Source: Erythrobacter sanguineus (GTDB lineage: Bacteria; Pseudomonadota; Alphaproteobacteria; Sphingomonadales; Sphingomonadaceae). From it: DNA of 64,000 bases. The notes under the pieces are model-generated. The model searched no databases. It was not told the origin of the DNA and saw nothing but the letters and a program-made list of their open reading frames with translations. This document shows, in pieces, positions 16,758-26,365 of the stretch (position 1 is the first letter of the stretch; every line of letters begins with the position of its first letter). The translations under genes were made by a program, and so were the position numbers. Location of the stretch: assembly GCA_945878845.1 (NCBI GenBank), contig CAMCUB010000002.1, positions 124,001 through 188,000 of the forward strand, read 5' to 3'.

Positions 16758-18290
16758 CTACTTAAGCGGTTGAACCGCTTCGCCCTCATCGCTCAGCCAC
16801 AGGAACACGTCGAGGCCCTTCTTCTTCAATTCGCGCACCAGCGCCTCGGCCTTGTCGCGGCTGGCGACGGGGCCGACGACGAGGCGGTTGGTCGCCCCCC
16901 AGCGCGCGGTATAGGCCTTGTAGGGCGCGAGCGGCTTGCCCGCTTCCTTGGCTATCCGCCGCCAATCGAAGGCGAGCGCGTCGAGCTTCTTACCGGTCGC
17001 CACCTGCACCCAGACGCGGCTGGGATGGACGGGCTTGGGCGGCTCCTTGGGCTTGGGCTTGGGCTTTTCGGCGGGCTTGGCGGCCACGGGCGGATTCGGC
17101 GGCGGCAGGGACTCGCGCTTCACTTCGATTCGCGAGAGGTCGACCGCATCGCCCGACACCCGCGCATCGGCAGAAGGCGCGCCGAGATCGGCGAAGACAT
17201 CGGCCACCCGCTCGACCGGGCGGGGCGCGGGTAGCGTCGGTGCGAGCGTTGGTGCGGGAGGGGGCGCGGGGGCAGGCGCGGTGGTGACAGCGACTGGAGT
17301 GACCGTCGCCACCCGCGCCGGATCGGGCGCGGCCTGGCTGCCGATTGAAGCCGCCGGAACGGGCGCGGTGTAGACCGTCGTTGTCGGCGGCGGCGTGGGC
17401 ACGGCAGCGGCGACCTGCGCCGGCCGCGCATCAAGCGGCGGGCCAGCGGGCGCGAGGCGGCTGTCGGCGCGCTCCTCGACCGCGAAGCGCGCCAGACGCG
17501 GGTCATCGCGCCCGATATCGGCAGAGCGCGGGAAGATCCCGAGATTGGCCGCGGCCGCCTGCTGCTGCTTGGTGAGGCGCGGCATGTAGCCGAGATAGGG
17601 CACCAGCCGCGTCGCGATGTCGCGCGGCATGACCTGCTCGACGATCGCTGCCGCCCGGTCGCTCTCGCCCATGATCGCAAGGCCGAAGGCGCGGGCGCGC
17701 TGCGCGGCGAGATCGCGGCGGTCGAGCAGCGGGCGCAATGTGTCTTCGAAGCGCGCGGTGTTGCCGGTGATGGCATAGCTCAGCGCCAGCCGCCGCCGCG
17801 CCTCGTCATTGGCGGGATCGAGTTCGAGCGCGCGGGCATAGGCGGCCTGCGCCGCGGTCTGTTCGCCGACCAGATCGAGGCTCAGCGCGCGGTCGGTCAG
17901 CACCGAGCGTTCGTCCGCCCCGGCGGCAAGCGCGCGGTCGAATTGCACCAGCGCCTCGCCCGCGCGGCCCGCGCGCAGGTAGACCGCGCCGAGCCCGAGC
18001 GTGACCTCGGGGTGCCCCGGATCGACCTCCGCCGCGCGTCCGAAAAAGCCGATCGCCGCCTCGAGATCATCGACGCCGAGCGCCGCCTGACCGGCCTCGA
18101 CCAGCGCGGAGCGATCGCGCGGGGACTTGGCCAGCGCGACAAGCGCGCGGTTCAGCCGCTGGACTTCGGGAGACGGCAGCGCCTGCACCACCGGCTGGGA
18201 GACGACCTCCTGCGCCGCCGCTCCGCCCGCAGGCAGCCACGCGGCGCCGAGCACCACAGCACACAGGACAGGGAAGCGCGACACCATCAT
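16758..18290 (-). CDS. TPR- and SPOR-domain periplasmic protein downstream of ftsZ
   Basis: A 510-aa exported protein: signal peptide (VLCAVVLGAAWLPAGGAAAQ), TPR-like helical repeats over about residues 40-230 (e.g. LEAAIGFFGRAAEVDPGHPEVTLGLGAVYLRAGRAGEAL), a Pro/Ala-rich linker (about 290-410), and a C-terminal SPOR domain (RVWVQVATGKKLDALAFDWRRIAKEA ... LVVGPVASRDKAEALVRELKKKGLDVFLW). SPOR domains bind denuded glycan at the septum, so a cell-division role fits its place 65 bp behind ftsZ on the same strand (inference). Confidence 0.9.
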   Translation of the reverse strand: MMVSRFPVLCAVVLGAAWLPAGGAAAQEVVSQPVVQALPSPEVQRLNRALVALAKSPRDRSALVEAGQAALGVDDLEAAIGFFGRAAEVDPGHPEVTLGLGAVYLRAGRAGEALVQFDRALAAGADERSVLTDRALSLDLVGEQTAAQAAYARALELDPANDEARRRLALSYAITGNTARFEDTLRPLLDRRDLAAQRARAFGLAIMGESDRAAAIVEQVMPRDIATRLVPYLGYMPRLTKQQQAAAANLGIFPRSADIGRDDPRLARFAVEERADSRLAPAGPPLDARPAQVAAAVPTPPPTTTVYTAPVPAASIGSQAAPDPARVATVTPVAVTTAPAPAPPPAPTLAPTLPAPRPVERVADVFADLGAPSADARVSGDAVDLSRIEVKRESLPPPNPPVAAKPAEKPKPKPKEPPKPVHPSRVWVQVATGKKLDALAFDWRRIAKEAGKPLAPYKAYTARWGATNRLVVGPVASRDKAEALVRELKKKGLDVFLWLSDEGEAVQPLK

Positions 18291-18355
18291 GCGTGCTCTA
18301 GCAGGCCTTCCGCTGCGGTGAAGCAGGGTTGCGACGCGGCGCGGCGCGCGCGCGG

Positions 18356-20080
18356 TTACTGGTTGTTCTGGCGGCCGAGGAAGCGCGGGATGCTGAGCGC
18401 CGGGCTGTCGTCGCCGTCCTCATCCTCGTCATCGTCACGCGACGTGCTGCGCGACAGGTTGGCCATGCGCTCGAACAGCGTGCTGCCGGCACCGCCGCCG
18501 CCCGCACCATCGCCGCCGGCGTCACCGCCCAGCAGCCCGCGACGCCGTCCGCCGCCGAGCCGCGCCTCGACCGGGCGGTCTTCGGCGGCCAGCCGGTCAG
18601 CGCTAGCGAGGAGATCGTCCTGCGCCGGGCCTTCATCCCCCGGATCGCCATAGGCGGCATAGCCATCATCGAGTTCGAGCGCGTCGTCCGCAGCCGCAGG
18701 CGCCGGGGCGGCGCCATAGCCGCCGGTCTCGTCCGCGCCGCGCAGGCCTGCGAGCGGGTCGACGATCCCGTCGACGTCGTCGTCATATTCGTCGCCATAG
18801 CCGTCACCAGCCTGCATGCCGGTGAGCTCGAACGGCGCAGCCGGCGGGTAACCGGCATCGGCCTCATCCTCGTCCTCGTCCTCGTCCTCGTCGGCCTCGC
18901 CCAGATCGAGCGTGTCGTCCTCGTCATAGTCGCCCGAGGCGCTCGCCGCCGGGCCGCCGAGATCGAAGGTCGGCGCGGGCGCCGGTTCGGGCGCGGCGAC
19001 GGGCGCAGGAGCAACACCGAAGCCGTCATCGTCCGACAATTCGAGCACCGGACGCTTGGGCGCGCGCGCCGCGCCGAGCGAGATCGACTGGGTGCGCTCG
19101 GACTGGCCGATGGCGCTCTGCTCGATCCCGGTGGCGACCACCGAGACGCGGATCTTGCCCTTGAGGTCGGGGTTGAAGGCCGAGCCCCAGATGATGTTCG
19201 CGTCTTCATCCACCAGTTCGCGGATGTGGTTGGCGGCTTCGTCGACCTCGAGCAGGCGCATATCCTCGCCGCCGATGATCGAAATGATGACGCCCTTGGC
19301 GCCCGCCATGCTGACGCCGTCGAGCAGCGGGTTGGCGATCGCCTGTTCGGCAGCGTCAAGCGCGCGGTTCTCGCCCTCGCCCTCACCGGTGCCCATCATC
19401 GCCTTGCCCATTTCGCTCATGACCGAGCGCACGTCGGCAAAGTCGAGGTTGATGAGACCGGGCATGACCATCAGGTCGGTGATCGAGCGCACGCCCTGCT
19501 GGAGCACTTCGTCGGCGAGCTGGAAGGCTTCCTTGAAGGTGGTTTCCGCCTTGGCGACCAGAAACAGGTTCTGGTTGGGAATGACGATCAGCGTGTCGAC
19601 ATGGGCCTGCAGCTCTTCGATGCCCGCTTCGGCCGCACGCATGCGGCGGGTGCCTTCGAACAGGAACGGCTTGGTGACCACGCCCACGGTCAGCACGCCC
19701 ATGCGGCGCGCGGCTTCGGCGAACACGGGCGCAGCGCCGGTGCCGGTGCCCCCGCCCATGCCCGCCGCTATGAAGCACATGTTGACGCCCTCGAGCGCCT
19801 TTTCGATCTCGGCGACGGTTTCCTCCGCCGCAGCCTTGCCCACTTCCGGACGCGCCCCTGCACCGAGGCCGCCAGTGATGTCGGGCCCGAGCTGGATGCG
19901 CTTTTCCGCCGGCGAGGTGCTGAGCGCCTGCGCGTCGGTGTTGGCGACGATGAACTCGACGCCCTCGATCTCGGCCGCGATCATGTTGGCGATCGCGTTG
20001 CCGCCAGCCCCGCCGATACCGATGACGGTAATGCGGGGGCGCAGATCGTCGGTCGCTGCGGGTCCGATATTGATGCTCAT
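18356..20080 (-). CDS. ftsZ: Cell division GTPase FtsZ with long acidic C-terminal linker
   Basis: Tubulin homologue forming the Z ring. 574 aa, longer than the ~380-500 typical. The start at 20080 is set by a strong GGAGGA site and by the N-terminus [17 protein letters not shown]; the in-frame ATG at 20161 gives an unlikely leader. Seen: GIGGAGGNA, the tubulin signature [10 protein letters not shown], and the T7 loop [16 protein letters not shown] ~240-residue disordered linker rich in Asp/Glu/Ala includes an Asp-Glu repeat and leads to the conserved C-terminal peptide IPRFLGRQ, which binds FtsA/ZipA-like partners. Last gene of the dcw cluster. Confidence 0.97.
   Translation of the reverse strand: MSINIGPAATDDLRPRITVIGIGGAGGNAIANMIAAEIEGVEFIVANTDAQALSTSPAEKRIQLGPDITGGLGAGARPEVGKAAAEETVAEIEKALEGVNMCFIAAGMGGGTGTGAAPVFAEAARRMGVLTVGVVTKPFLFEGTRRMRAAEAGIEELQAHVDTLIVIPNQNLFLVAKAETTFKEAFQLADEVLQQGVRSITDLMVMPGLINLDFADVRSVMSEMGKAMMGTGEGEGENRALDAAEQAIANPLLDGVSMAGAKGVIISIIGGEDMRLLEVDEAANHIRELVDEDANIIWGSAFNPDLKGKIRVSVVATGIEQSAIGQSERTQSISLGAARAPKRPVLELSDDDGFGVAPAPVAAPEPAPAPTFDLGGPAASASGDYDEDDTLDLGEADEDEDEDEDEADAGYPPAAPFELTGMQAGDGYGDEYDDDVDGIVDPLAGLRGADETGGYGAAPAPAAADDALELDDGYAAYGDPGDEGPAQDDLLASADRLAAEDRPVEARLGGGRRRGLLGGDAGGDGAGGGGAGSTLFERMANLSRSTSRDDDEDEDGDDSPALSIPRFLGRQNNQ
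18864..18893 (-). repeat. Hexanucleotide tandem repeat coding for the FtsZ Asp-Glu run
   Basis: About five imperfect copies of TCCTCG on the plus strand, encoding alternating Asp and Glu in the FtsZ linker on the minus strand. Such a tract could vary in length by slippage in steps of two residues without shifting the frame. Confidence 0.75.
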
Positions 20081-20257
20081 CAGCTGGTCCTCCGGGCGCA
20101 GGGGCAGGATTTTTTCACCTTTCCTCGCGCATTTATCGTCTGTGACATAAACATCGTTCACATTTTATAGCGGCAAAACCCTTATCCACAGCATCGGCCA
20201 TAGCATCGGGACGCAAAAACCGCACAATGCCAGAGCGTAAAGGGCGCACAAAGCGGC
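20081..20257 (-). promoter_or_regulatory. ftsA-ftsZ gap with a perfect DnaA box; probable ftsZ promoter
   Basis: This 177-bp gap is the widest junction in an otherwise overlapping operon, and it is AT-rich around 20110-20175. It holds TTATCCACA at 20182-20190, an exact match to the high-affinity DnaA-box consensus. Minus-strand TATAAAAT (near 20163-20170) could serve as a -10 element. DnaA activation of ftsZ is established in Caulobacter; a direct role here is inference. Confidence 0.6.
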
Positions 20258-21586
20258 TCAGAAATATTCCTTCAGAGCCCGGAACAACCGCATAACCAGC
20301 GCCCACAAGCCGCTTTCGCGCGAGAAAGCGCGGTAGACTCCGGCGCGTCCTGCGCCCACCGCGCGGATATCGACCGGGTCGTCGGCGGCGTAGAGGCACA
20401 GGCCCGCCAGCGTCGCGAACCCCGGCGCGTGGTGCGCTTCGGGCATGCCGGTGAGCTGCGGCGGGCGGCCGAGCCGCACCGGTTGCCCCAATGCGCCCTG
20501 CATGAAGTCGGCCATTCCTGCAAGTTCGGCCCCGCCGCCCGTGAGCACCACCTGGCCTGCGCGCGGGCCGGCAAAGCCCATGGTCTTGAGCGCCTTGCCG
20601 ACCTCGCCGGTGAGCACGCCCAGTTGCTGGGTAACGACCGCGATCAGCTCGGCGCGCACGATGCGGTTCTTGTCGTCCGCCCCGCGCGCGAGCGGGCCGA
20701 CGGGCGCGCCGCCCTCGCCGCCCTCGCCCGGCCCGCTCACGGGGATAAGCTCGCGGTGATCGGCGGGGCTGGCGACGGCAGAGCCCGCGACGCATTTGAG
20801 CCGCTCGGCTTGGCTGCGGCGGATGCCGAAACTACTGGCGATCGCATCGGTGATCGAGCCCGAACCCATCGGGATCGCGTGGAGCCCGAGCAGCATGCCG
20901 CCCGCAAACACCGCAACATTGGTGATGTCCGCGCCGATCTCGACCAGCGCCACGCCGAGTTCGCGCTCTTCCTGCGTCAGGCAGGCGTGTCCTGCGGCAA
21001 GCGGCGCTGCGACCACGCCCTCGACCTCAAGGTGCGCGTTCTGCACCGCTTCGGTGAGATTGCGGACCGGCGCGCCGTCGGCCAGCATCACGTGGATATC
21101 GACCCCCAGCCGCTCGGCATGAAGCCCGCGCGGGTTGGCGACACCGTGCGCGCCGTCGAGCGTGTAATGCGCAGGCTGGGCGTGGAGCACCTTGCGGCCA
21201 TCGGGCTGGATCATGTCCTGCGCTTCGACCAGCAGCGCCTCGACATCCTCGTCCTCGATCCGCCGTCCGCCGATCTCGATATCGACCGCGACCACATGGC
21301 TGGCGAGCCCGGCCCCGGCGCAGGCGATCCACACGCTCCTGACGGGGGTGCCCGAGGCCTTCTCGGCGCGCTCCACCGCGTCGCGGATCGCATGGGCGGC
21401 GGCGGCCATGTCGGTGACATAGCCGCGCTTGACCCCTGCGCTCGCACGGTGCCCCGAGCCCAGCACCTGCAGGTCGCCGCTCTCGGTCTCGCCCATGATC
21501 ATGGCGCTGATGCGGAAGCTGCCGATATTGACCGCAGCATAGGTGCGCGCGAGGCGGCGTTGGGCAGAGGTAGGCTTGGAGGCCAT
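20258..21586 (-). CDS. ftsA: Cell division protein FtsA
   Basis: Actin-like ATPase that tethers FtsZ filaments to the membrane. 442 aa from the ATG at 21586, which overlaps the ftsQ stop. Seen: phosphate-1 region TYAAVNIGSFRI, the SHM T2-type VWIACAGAGLASH, VEIGADITNVAVF (phosphate 2), VVLTGGGAEL (adenosine motif), and a basic/hydrophobic C-terminal amphipathic helix (LWALVMRLFRALKEYF) for membrane anchoring. An insert rich in Gly (PGEGGEGGAPVG) near residue 310 is unusual but in frame. The frame reaching 21835 is antisense to ftsQ and rejected. Confidence 0.95.
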   Translation of the reverse strand: MASKPTSAQRRLARTYAAVNIGSFRISAMIMGETESGDLQVLGSGHRASAGVKRGYVTDMAAAAHAIRDAVERAEKASGTPVRSVWIACAGAGLASHVVAVDIEIGGRRIEDEDVEALLVEAQDMIQPDGRKVLHAQPAHYTLDGAHGVANPRGLHAERLGVDIHVMLADGAPVRNLTEAVQNAHLEVEGVVAAPLAAGHACLTQEERELGVALVEIGADITNVAVFAGGMLLGLHAIPMGSGSITDAIASSFGIRRSQAERLKCVAGSAVASPADHRELIPVSGPGEGGEGGAPVGPLARGADDKNRIVRAELIAVVTQQLGVLTGEVGKALKTMGFAGPRAGQVVLTGGGAELAGMADFMQGALGQPVRLGRPPQLTGMPEAHHAPGFATLAGLCLYAADDPVDIRAVGAGRAGVYRAFSRESGLWALVMRLFRALKEYF

Positions 21587-22515
21587 CAGGTGGTCTCCCC
21601 CCGCTCTTCCGGACCCGCGACGACCTTGGGCTTGCCGACCGCATCGGGCAGCCGCATGTAGAGCCGCGGCGGCGTGCGCATGTCGAAGGCCAGCACCTTG
21701 CCGCCGAGCAGCCGGTTCTTGCCATCGAGCCGCGCGAATTTCACCAGCGCCGTCGCCGCTTCGACCTCGCCCTCGGGGAGCGCGAGCAGCTGGCCGGTGG
21801 TGAAAGTCAAATTCCAGCGCCGGTTGCCGACCCACTCGGCGGCCTCGACTTTGGGCGCGAGAGCGGGCGCGGCGGCGAGCAGCGTTTCGAGCGCGCGCGC
21901 CTGCTTGCCCGCACCGGGCCCGGCGAGCCGCAGCATGCCCTTGGTCTTTTCGGACGCGACCGGCTCAAGCTCGACCCCGCCTGCGTCGATCAGCATCAGT
22001 CGGTCGGCCTTTTCGAGCACCGCGTGCGGCGTGCGCTCGACGATATCGATGGCGAGGGTATGCGGCAGCTGGATCGAGACGCGCGCGTCCTTGACCCACG
22101 GCAGCGCGCGCAGTTCCTCGCGCAATTTGGCGACATCGACATCGGGCATGGCGCGGTTGCGCTGGGCGAGCGCGCGGGCATAGACCTGCTGCTCGTCCAT
22201 CCGTGAGGTTCCGGTGACGCGCACGTTGCGCACCTCGAAGCCCGCGTCAGCCGCAATCGCGGCAACCTGCGCCTGCGCTAATGCGGGGACGCCGGCGAGG
22301 CTGGCGATCACGGCGGCGATCCCGACGCCGGTGCCGATGATCATGGCGAGCCAGATGCGGCTCCACTGTTCCTCGGTGAAGGGGAGGAAGCCCATGATCC
22401 GGTCGATCACGCCGCTTGCGCCCCGGTGCGCTTTCCTCACAGTGACCGCGCGGCTCTGCGCCTTGGCGGCACGGCGGACGCCGGAGGTTCCGTTACGCCT
22501 GATCTGCTGCGCCAT
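21586..22515 (-). CDS. ftsQ: Cell division protein FtsQ
   Basis: Bitopic divisome protein, 309 aa. Basic cytoplasmic N-terminus of ~55 residues, one membrane helix around residues 55-75 (IWLAMIIGTGVGIAAVIASLA), a POTRA domain (VRNVRVTGTSRMDEQQVYARA ... LPWVKDARVSIQLPHTLAIDIVERTP), and the beta domain following (LMLIDAGGVEL). It bridges FtsL and the cytoplasmic ring in the divisome. It overlaps ddl by 23 nt upstream and ftsA by 1 nt downstream. Confidence 0.94.
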   Translation of the reverse strand: MAQQIRRNGTSGVRRAAKAQSRAVTVRKAHRGASGVIDRIMGFLPFTEEQWSRIWLAMIIGTGVGIAAVIASLAGVPALAQAQVAAIAADAGFEVRNVRVTGTSRMDEQQVYARALAQRNRAMPDVDVAKLREELRALPWVKDARVSIQLPHTLAIDIVERTPHAVLEKADRLMLIDAGGVELEPVASEKTKGMLRLAGPGAGKQARALETLLAAAPALAPKVEAAEWVGNRRWNLTFTTGQLLALPEGEVEAATALVKFARLDGKNRLLGGKVLAFDMRTPPRLYMRLPDAVGKPKVVAGPEERGETT

Positions 22516-23482
22516 GCGTGCCTCCCTGTTTCAGCCCGTGGACCCGAAGCGCCTCGGCGCAGAGCATCTCGACGAGGTCGGCATAAGCGATCCCGCAGCC
22601 GGCCGCCTGTTCGGGGACGAGGCTCAAGGGGGTCATGCCCGGCTGGGTGTTGGTCTCAAGCACGAACAACCCGTCCTCGCCCGCCTCGTCATCCCAGCGG
22701 AAATCGGTGCGGCTGGTGCCGTGGCAGCCGAGCACCTGATGCGCCTTGACCGCATAGGCCTCGCACAGGGCGGTGATTTCGGGCGGCAATTGCGCAGGGA
22801 AGACGTGAAGCGTCTGGCCAGCGGTGTATTTGTGCTCGAAATCGTAGAAGCCGTTCTCGATCACGAGTTCGGTGACGCCCAGCGCGCGCGGGCCATCGGG
22901 GCCGTCGAGCACCGCGGCCGTCAGCTCGCGGCCCTTGATGAAGGGTTCGGCGAGCAGCTCGGCGAATTCCTGCCACGGGCCCTTGGCTTGCGGAGAAATC
23001 GGGTTGCCGACATTGCTGTCCGCGGTGACGATGGCGACGCCGACCGAGGAACCCTCGTTGACGGGCTTCAAGACATAGGGCCGCGGCAGCGGGTCGCGTT
23101 CGTAAAGCTCCTCGCGCGTCACGATCCGCCCGCCCGGCATGGGGATGCCATGCGGCACCAGCGCCTGCTTGGTCAGTTGCTTGTCGATCGCGATCACCGA
23201 GGTGGCGAGGCCCGAATGCGTATAGGCCAGCCCCATCAGGTCGAGCATCCCCTGCACCGTCCCGTCCTCGCCGGGGACGCCATGGAGCGCGTTGAAGACG
23301 ACATCGGGCTTGGCCTCATGGAGCCTGAGCGCAACGTCGCGCCCCATGTCGATCCGCGTGACGCGGTGGCCCTTGCTCTCGAGCGCATCGGCCACACCCG
23401 CGCCGCTGGTGAGCGAGACCTGCCGCTCGTTCGCCCAGCCGCCCATCAGGACTGCAACGTGGAGTTTACCGCGACCGGTCAT
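22493..23482 (-). CDS. ddl: D-alanine--D-alanine ligase
   Basis: ATP-grasp ligase making the D-Ala-D-Ala dipeptide of peptidoglycan. 329 aa. Seen: N-terminal HVAVLMGGWANERQVSL, VFNALHGVPGEDGTVQG, the GSSVGVAIV phosphate loop, and the C-terminal DFRWDDEAGEDGLFVLETNTQPGMT, which holds the Mg2+/ATP ligands. The start overlaps the DUF4262 gene stop by 4 nt (ATGA). Standard dcw position before ftsQ. Confidence 0.96.
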   Translation of the reverse strand: MTGRGKLHVAVLMGGWANERQVSLTSGAGVADALESKGHRVTRIDMGRDVALRLHEAKPDVVFNALHGVPGEDGTVQGMLDLMGLAYTHSGLATSVIAIDKQLTKQALVPHGIPMPGGRIVTREELYERDPLPRPYVLKPVNEGSSVGVAIVTADSNVGNPISPQAKGPWQEFAELLAEPFIKGRELTAAVLDGPDGPRALGVTELVIENGFYDFEHKYTAGQTLHVFPAQLPPEITALCEAYAVKAHQVLGCHGTSRTDFRWDDEAGEDGLFVLETNTQPGMTPLSLVPEQAAGCGIAYADLVEMLCAEALRVHGLKQGGTHGAADQA

Positions 23483-23970
23483 GCAACACTCTCATACAGC
23501 GCAGGCTGCGCATCGATAACATCTTGCGATACGCCTTCGTCCCACGGGAAAAGGCCGCTCGCAGCACCGGGCCATACGATCTGATAGAACCCTTCGACGT
23601 CGAGCCCGCGCTGCGTGCTGTGATACCAGAGGGCCCAGCCGAAGTGTTCGTCGATAGCCTCGCGGCTGCTGCACCATTTCGCGATGCAATCGTGACCTTC
23701 GAGAAGGCCCTGAATGCGCAACCCGTCGCTCAGCTCAAGGCCCTCGCCGCACTGCCGACAGACCTCGTTGATCATGGACTTCATGATCTCCCGGCTCAGC
23801 CCATAGACCAACACTTCAGGCTGTCCGACGCTGACCGGAAACCCGACCGAATATGCGAAATCAGGTTCGTTGCCTTCGTCGTCCCAAACCGCGAGGATAT
23901 GGCATCCATGCTCGGCGATTTCGGCGAGGCACTTCCGCTCTTCCGGATCGAGTGTATCCGCGGTGCTCAC
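23479..23970 (-). CDS. DUF4262 domain protein embedded in the dcw operon between murB and ddl
   Basis: A 163-aa soluble protein. The GTG start at 23970 overlaps the murB stop (GTGA), and its stop overlaps the ddl start (ATGA), so it is translationally coupled to both. The N-terminal two-thirds match the DUF4262 pattern: LAEIAEHGCHILAV, FAYSVGFPVSVGQPEVLVYGL, then IMKSMINEV and LLEGHDC. Five cysteines are present. Function is unknown. It is not a standard division or peptidoglycan gene; coupling predicts expression in step with the cell-wall enzymes (inference). Base composition matches the neighbours, apart from slightly lower GC. Confidence 0.88.
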   Translation of the reverse strand: MSTADTLDPEERKCLAEIAEHGCHILAVWDDEGNEPDFAYSVGFPVSVGQPEVLVYGLSREIMKSMINEVCRQCGEGLELSDGLRIQGLLEGHDCIAKWCSSREAIDEHFGWALWYHSTQRGLDVEGFYQIVWPGAASGLFPWDEGVSQDVIDAQPALYESVA

Positions 23971-24932
23971 GGCCGCCCCACCCGCTGAATTTCCCACTCG
24001 AGGCTCACGCCAGTTGCAGCGTAGACCTTGTCGCGCACCATTTCGCCCAGGCCTTCGATGTCGGCGCTGGTGGCGGTGCCGGTGTTGATGAGGAAGTTGG
24101 TGTGCTTTTCGGAGACCTGCGCGCCGCCGAGGGTGAGGCCCCGGCAGCCGGCGCGGTCGACCAGCTCCCAGGCCTTGTGGCCCTCGGGGTTCTTGAAGGT
24201 CGATCCGCCGGTCTTGGTGCGCAAGGGCTGCGAGGCTTCGCGCGCGGCGGCGATGCGGTCCATCTCCGCGCCGATGTCGGCAGGCTCGCCCGGATGCCCG
24301 CGGAAGTGCGCCGAAACAACAATCGCACCATCGGGCAGGGCCGAGTGGCGGTAGGAGTAATCGAGTTCCTCGGCGTTCAGCGTGATGAAGCTGCCGTCGG
24401 TGAGGATCACCGCGCAGTCGAGCAGCACATCGGCGACTTCGCGCCCGTAAGCGCCGCCGTTCATGCGCACGAAGCCGCCGACCGTGCCGGGGATGCCGCG
24501 CAGGAATTCCAATCCCGCGATGCCGAGGTCGCGCGCGGTCGAAGCGACCAGAATGCCGCTCGCCCCGCCCCCGCAGGTGAGTTCCAGTTCGCCGGTGTGC
24601 TCGACCTTGGCGAAGCTCTTGCCGAGCCGCACCACCACGCCGGGCACCCCGCCGTCGCGCACGATCATGTTCGAGCCGAGGCCCAGCGCCATCACCGGGA
24701 TCTCGCCGTCGAGCCGTTCGAGGAAGGCCTTGAGGTCGTCCATGTCGGCAGGCTCGAACAGCCAGTCGGCCGGGCCGCCGGTCTTGAACCACGTATAGGG
24801 CGCGAGCGGGGCCTTGCAAGTGAGCTTGCCGCGGATGCCGTCAAGCGGCACGGGCGCGGCGACGGCACCCTCGACCGCGCAGGTGGGCGCGCTGCCGCTG
24901 TCGGAGTGATGGGTGTCGCCCGGCTGGTTCAT
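23967..24932 (-). CDS. murB: UDP-N-acetylenolpyruvoylglucosamine reductase
   Basis: FAD-dependent NADPH reductase completing UDP-MurNAc. 321 aa from the ATG at 24932, which overlaps the murC stop. Seen: [16 protein letters not shown] (FAD entry), [12 protein letters not shown] (FAD phosphate binding), [15 protein letters not shown], the catalytic [10 protein letters not shown] with active-site Ser, and [14 protein letters not shown] with the terminal loop typical of type I/IIb enzymes. The N-terminal ~30 residues (His/Ser/Ala-rich) are extra to the core. Confidence 0.96.
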   Translation of the reverse strand: MNQPGDTHHSDSGSAPTCAVEGAVAAPVPLDGIRGKLTCKAPLAPYTWFKTGGPADWLFEPADMDDLKAFLERLDGEIPVMALGLGSNMIVRDGGVPGVVVRLGKSFAKVEHTGELELTCGGGASGILVASTARDLGIAGLEFLRGIPGTVGGFVRMNGGAYGREVADVLLDCAVILTDGSFITLNAEELDYSYRHSALPDGAIVVSAHFRGHPGEPADIGAEMDRIAAAREASQPLRTKTGGSTFKNPEGHKAWELVDRAGCRGLTLGGAQVSEKHTNFLINTGTATSADIEGLGEMVRDKVYAATGVSLEWEIQRVGRP

Positions 24933-26365
24933 GCCGCCTGCGCCTCCCAGCTGGCGGTGATCGCAGGCGCGAGGCCCGCGGCCCACTTGGTGATGTCGCC
25001 CGCGCCGAGGCATACCACGAGATCGCCCGGCTGCACTTCGCGGCTGAGCGTTTCCGCAAGCGCCTCGGCCCCCGCGATCTCGCGCGCCGCCCGGTGCCCG
25101 CGCGCCTTCATGCCCGCGACCAGCGCGGCGTGGTCAACGCCCTCGATCGGCTCCTCGCCCGCGGGGTAGACCGGGGCGACATAGGCGATGTCGGCGTCGT
25201 CGAAGCACGACTGGAAGTCGTTCATCAGGTCCTTGAGGCGGCTGTAGCGGTGCGGCTGAGCGACCGCGATCACGCGGCCACCGGCGGCCACCGCCTCGCG
25301 CGCGGCGCTGAGCACGGCGCGGATTTCGACCGGGTGGTGGGCGTAGTCGTCGATCACCGCGACCTTGCCGCCCGCCAGCTCGACCGTGCCGACCCGGGTG
25401 AAGCGCCGCCGCACCCCGCCGAAGCGGGCAAAGCCGGTGCGGATCACTTCGTCCGAGCAGCCCATCTCGATCGCGACCGCAATCGCGGCGAGCGCGTTCT
25501 GGACGTTGTGGCGCCCCGGCATGGGCAGGTGGACGCCCTCGATCCGGCGATCCTCGAGTCCGCGCTGGCGCACGATCACGTCGAAGCGGTTGCCCCCGTC
25601 CTCCGAGGCGATGTTGACCCCGCATATGTCGGCCTGGAGCGAGAAGCCGTAGGTCACCACCTTGCGGTCACGCACCTCGCCGATCACCGCCTGCACCACC
25701 GGATGGTCGACGCACAGCACCGCCGCGCCGTAGAAGGGGACGTTGTGGATGAACTCGACGAAAGCTTCCTTCACCCCGTCGAAGTCGCCGTAGTGATCCA
25801 AGTGCTCCGGATCGATATTGGTGACGACCGCGATAGTCCCATCGAGGCGAAGGAAGCTGCCGTCGCTCTCGTCGGCTTCCACGACCATCCAGTCAGAGTC
25901 GCCGAGGCGGGCGTTGGAGCCATATTGCTCGATGATCCCGCCGTTGATGACCGTGGGGTCGATCCCGCCCGCATCCAATAGCGTCGCGATCATGCTGGTC
26001 GTGGTGGTCTTGCCGTGGGTGCCCGCCACCGCAACGGTGGACTTGAGCCGCATCAGCTCGGCGAGCATTTCGGCGCGGCGCACCACGGGTACGCGGGCTT
26101 CAAGCGCGGCGGCGACTTCGGGGTTGGTGCGGCGCACGGCAGTCGAGGTGACGACCACTGCTACGCCATCAACATTCTCGGCACGGTGGCCGACATGGAC
26201 GGTGATCCCGCGCGCGCGCAGCCGCTCGACGCTCGCGCTTTCGGCGATGTCCGAGCCCTGCACGCTGTAGCCCAGATTGTGCATCACCTCGGCGATGCCC
26301 GACATGCCGATCCCGCCGATGCCGACGAAATGGATGATGCCGATATCGGTGCCGACGCCCTTCAT
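24929..26365 (-). CDS. murC: UDP-N-acetylmuramate--L-alanine ligase
   Basis: Adds L-Ala to UDP-MurNAc with ATP. 478 aa, typical. Seen: N-terminal [23 protein letters not shown] (UDP-binding Rossmann-like domain), the P-loop [13 protein letters not shown] near residue 115, [20 protein letters not shown], and the C-terminal [10 protein letters not shown] motif. It overlaps murG upstream and murB downstream by 4 nt each. Cytoplasmic. Confidence 0.97.
   Translation of the reverse strand: MKGVGTDIGIIHFVGIGGIGMSGIAEVMHNLGYSVQGSDIAESASVERLRARGITVHVGHRAENVDGVAVVVTSTAVRRTNPEVAAALEARVPVVRRAEMLAELMRLKSTVAVAGTHGKTTTTSMIATLLDAGGIDPTVINGGIIEQYGSNARLGDSDWMVVEADESDGSFLRLDGTIAVVTNIDPEHLDHYGDFDGVKEAFVEFIHNVPFYGAAVLCVDHPVVQAVIGEVRDRKVVTYGFSLQADICGVNIASEDGGNRFDVIVRQRGLEDRRIEGVHLPMPGRHNVQNALAAIAVAIEMGCSDEVIRTGFARFGGVRRRFTRVGTVELAGGKVAVIDDYAHHPVEIRAVLSAAREAVAAGGRVIAVAQPHRYSRLKDLMNDFQSCFDDADIAYVAPVYPAGEEPIEGVDHAALVAGMKARGHRAAREIAGAEALAETLSREVQPGDLVVCLGAGDITKWAAGLAPAITASWEAQAA

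Noticed and set aside
18861-18900. Short tandem hexamers considered as a CRISPR array
   Set aside because: Units are 6 bp with no spacers and encode the FtsZ Asp-Glu run.
18329-20170. Plus-strand open frame of 613 codons opposite ftsZ
   Set aside because: Antisense shadow of ftsZ with no known domain.
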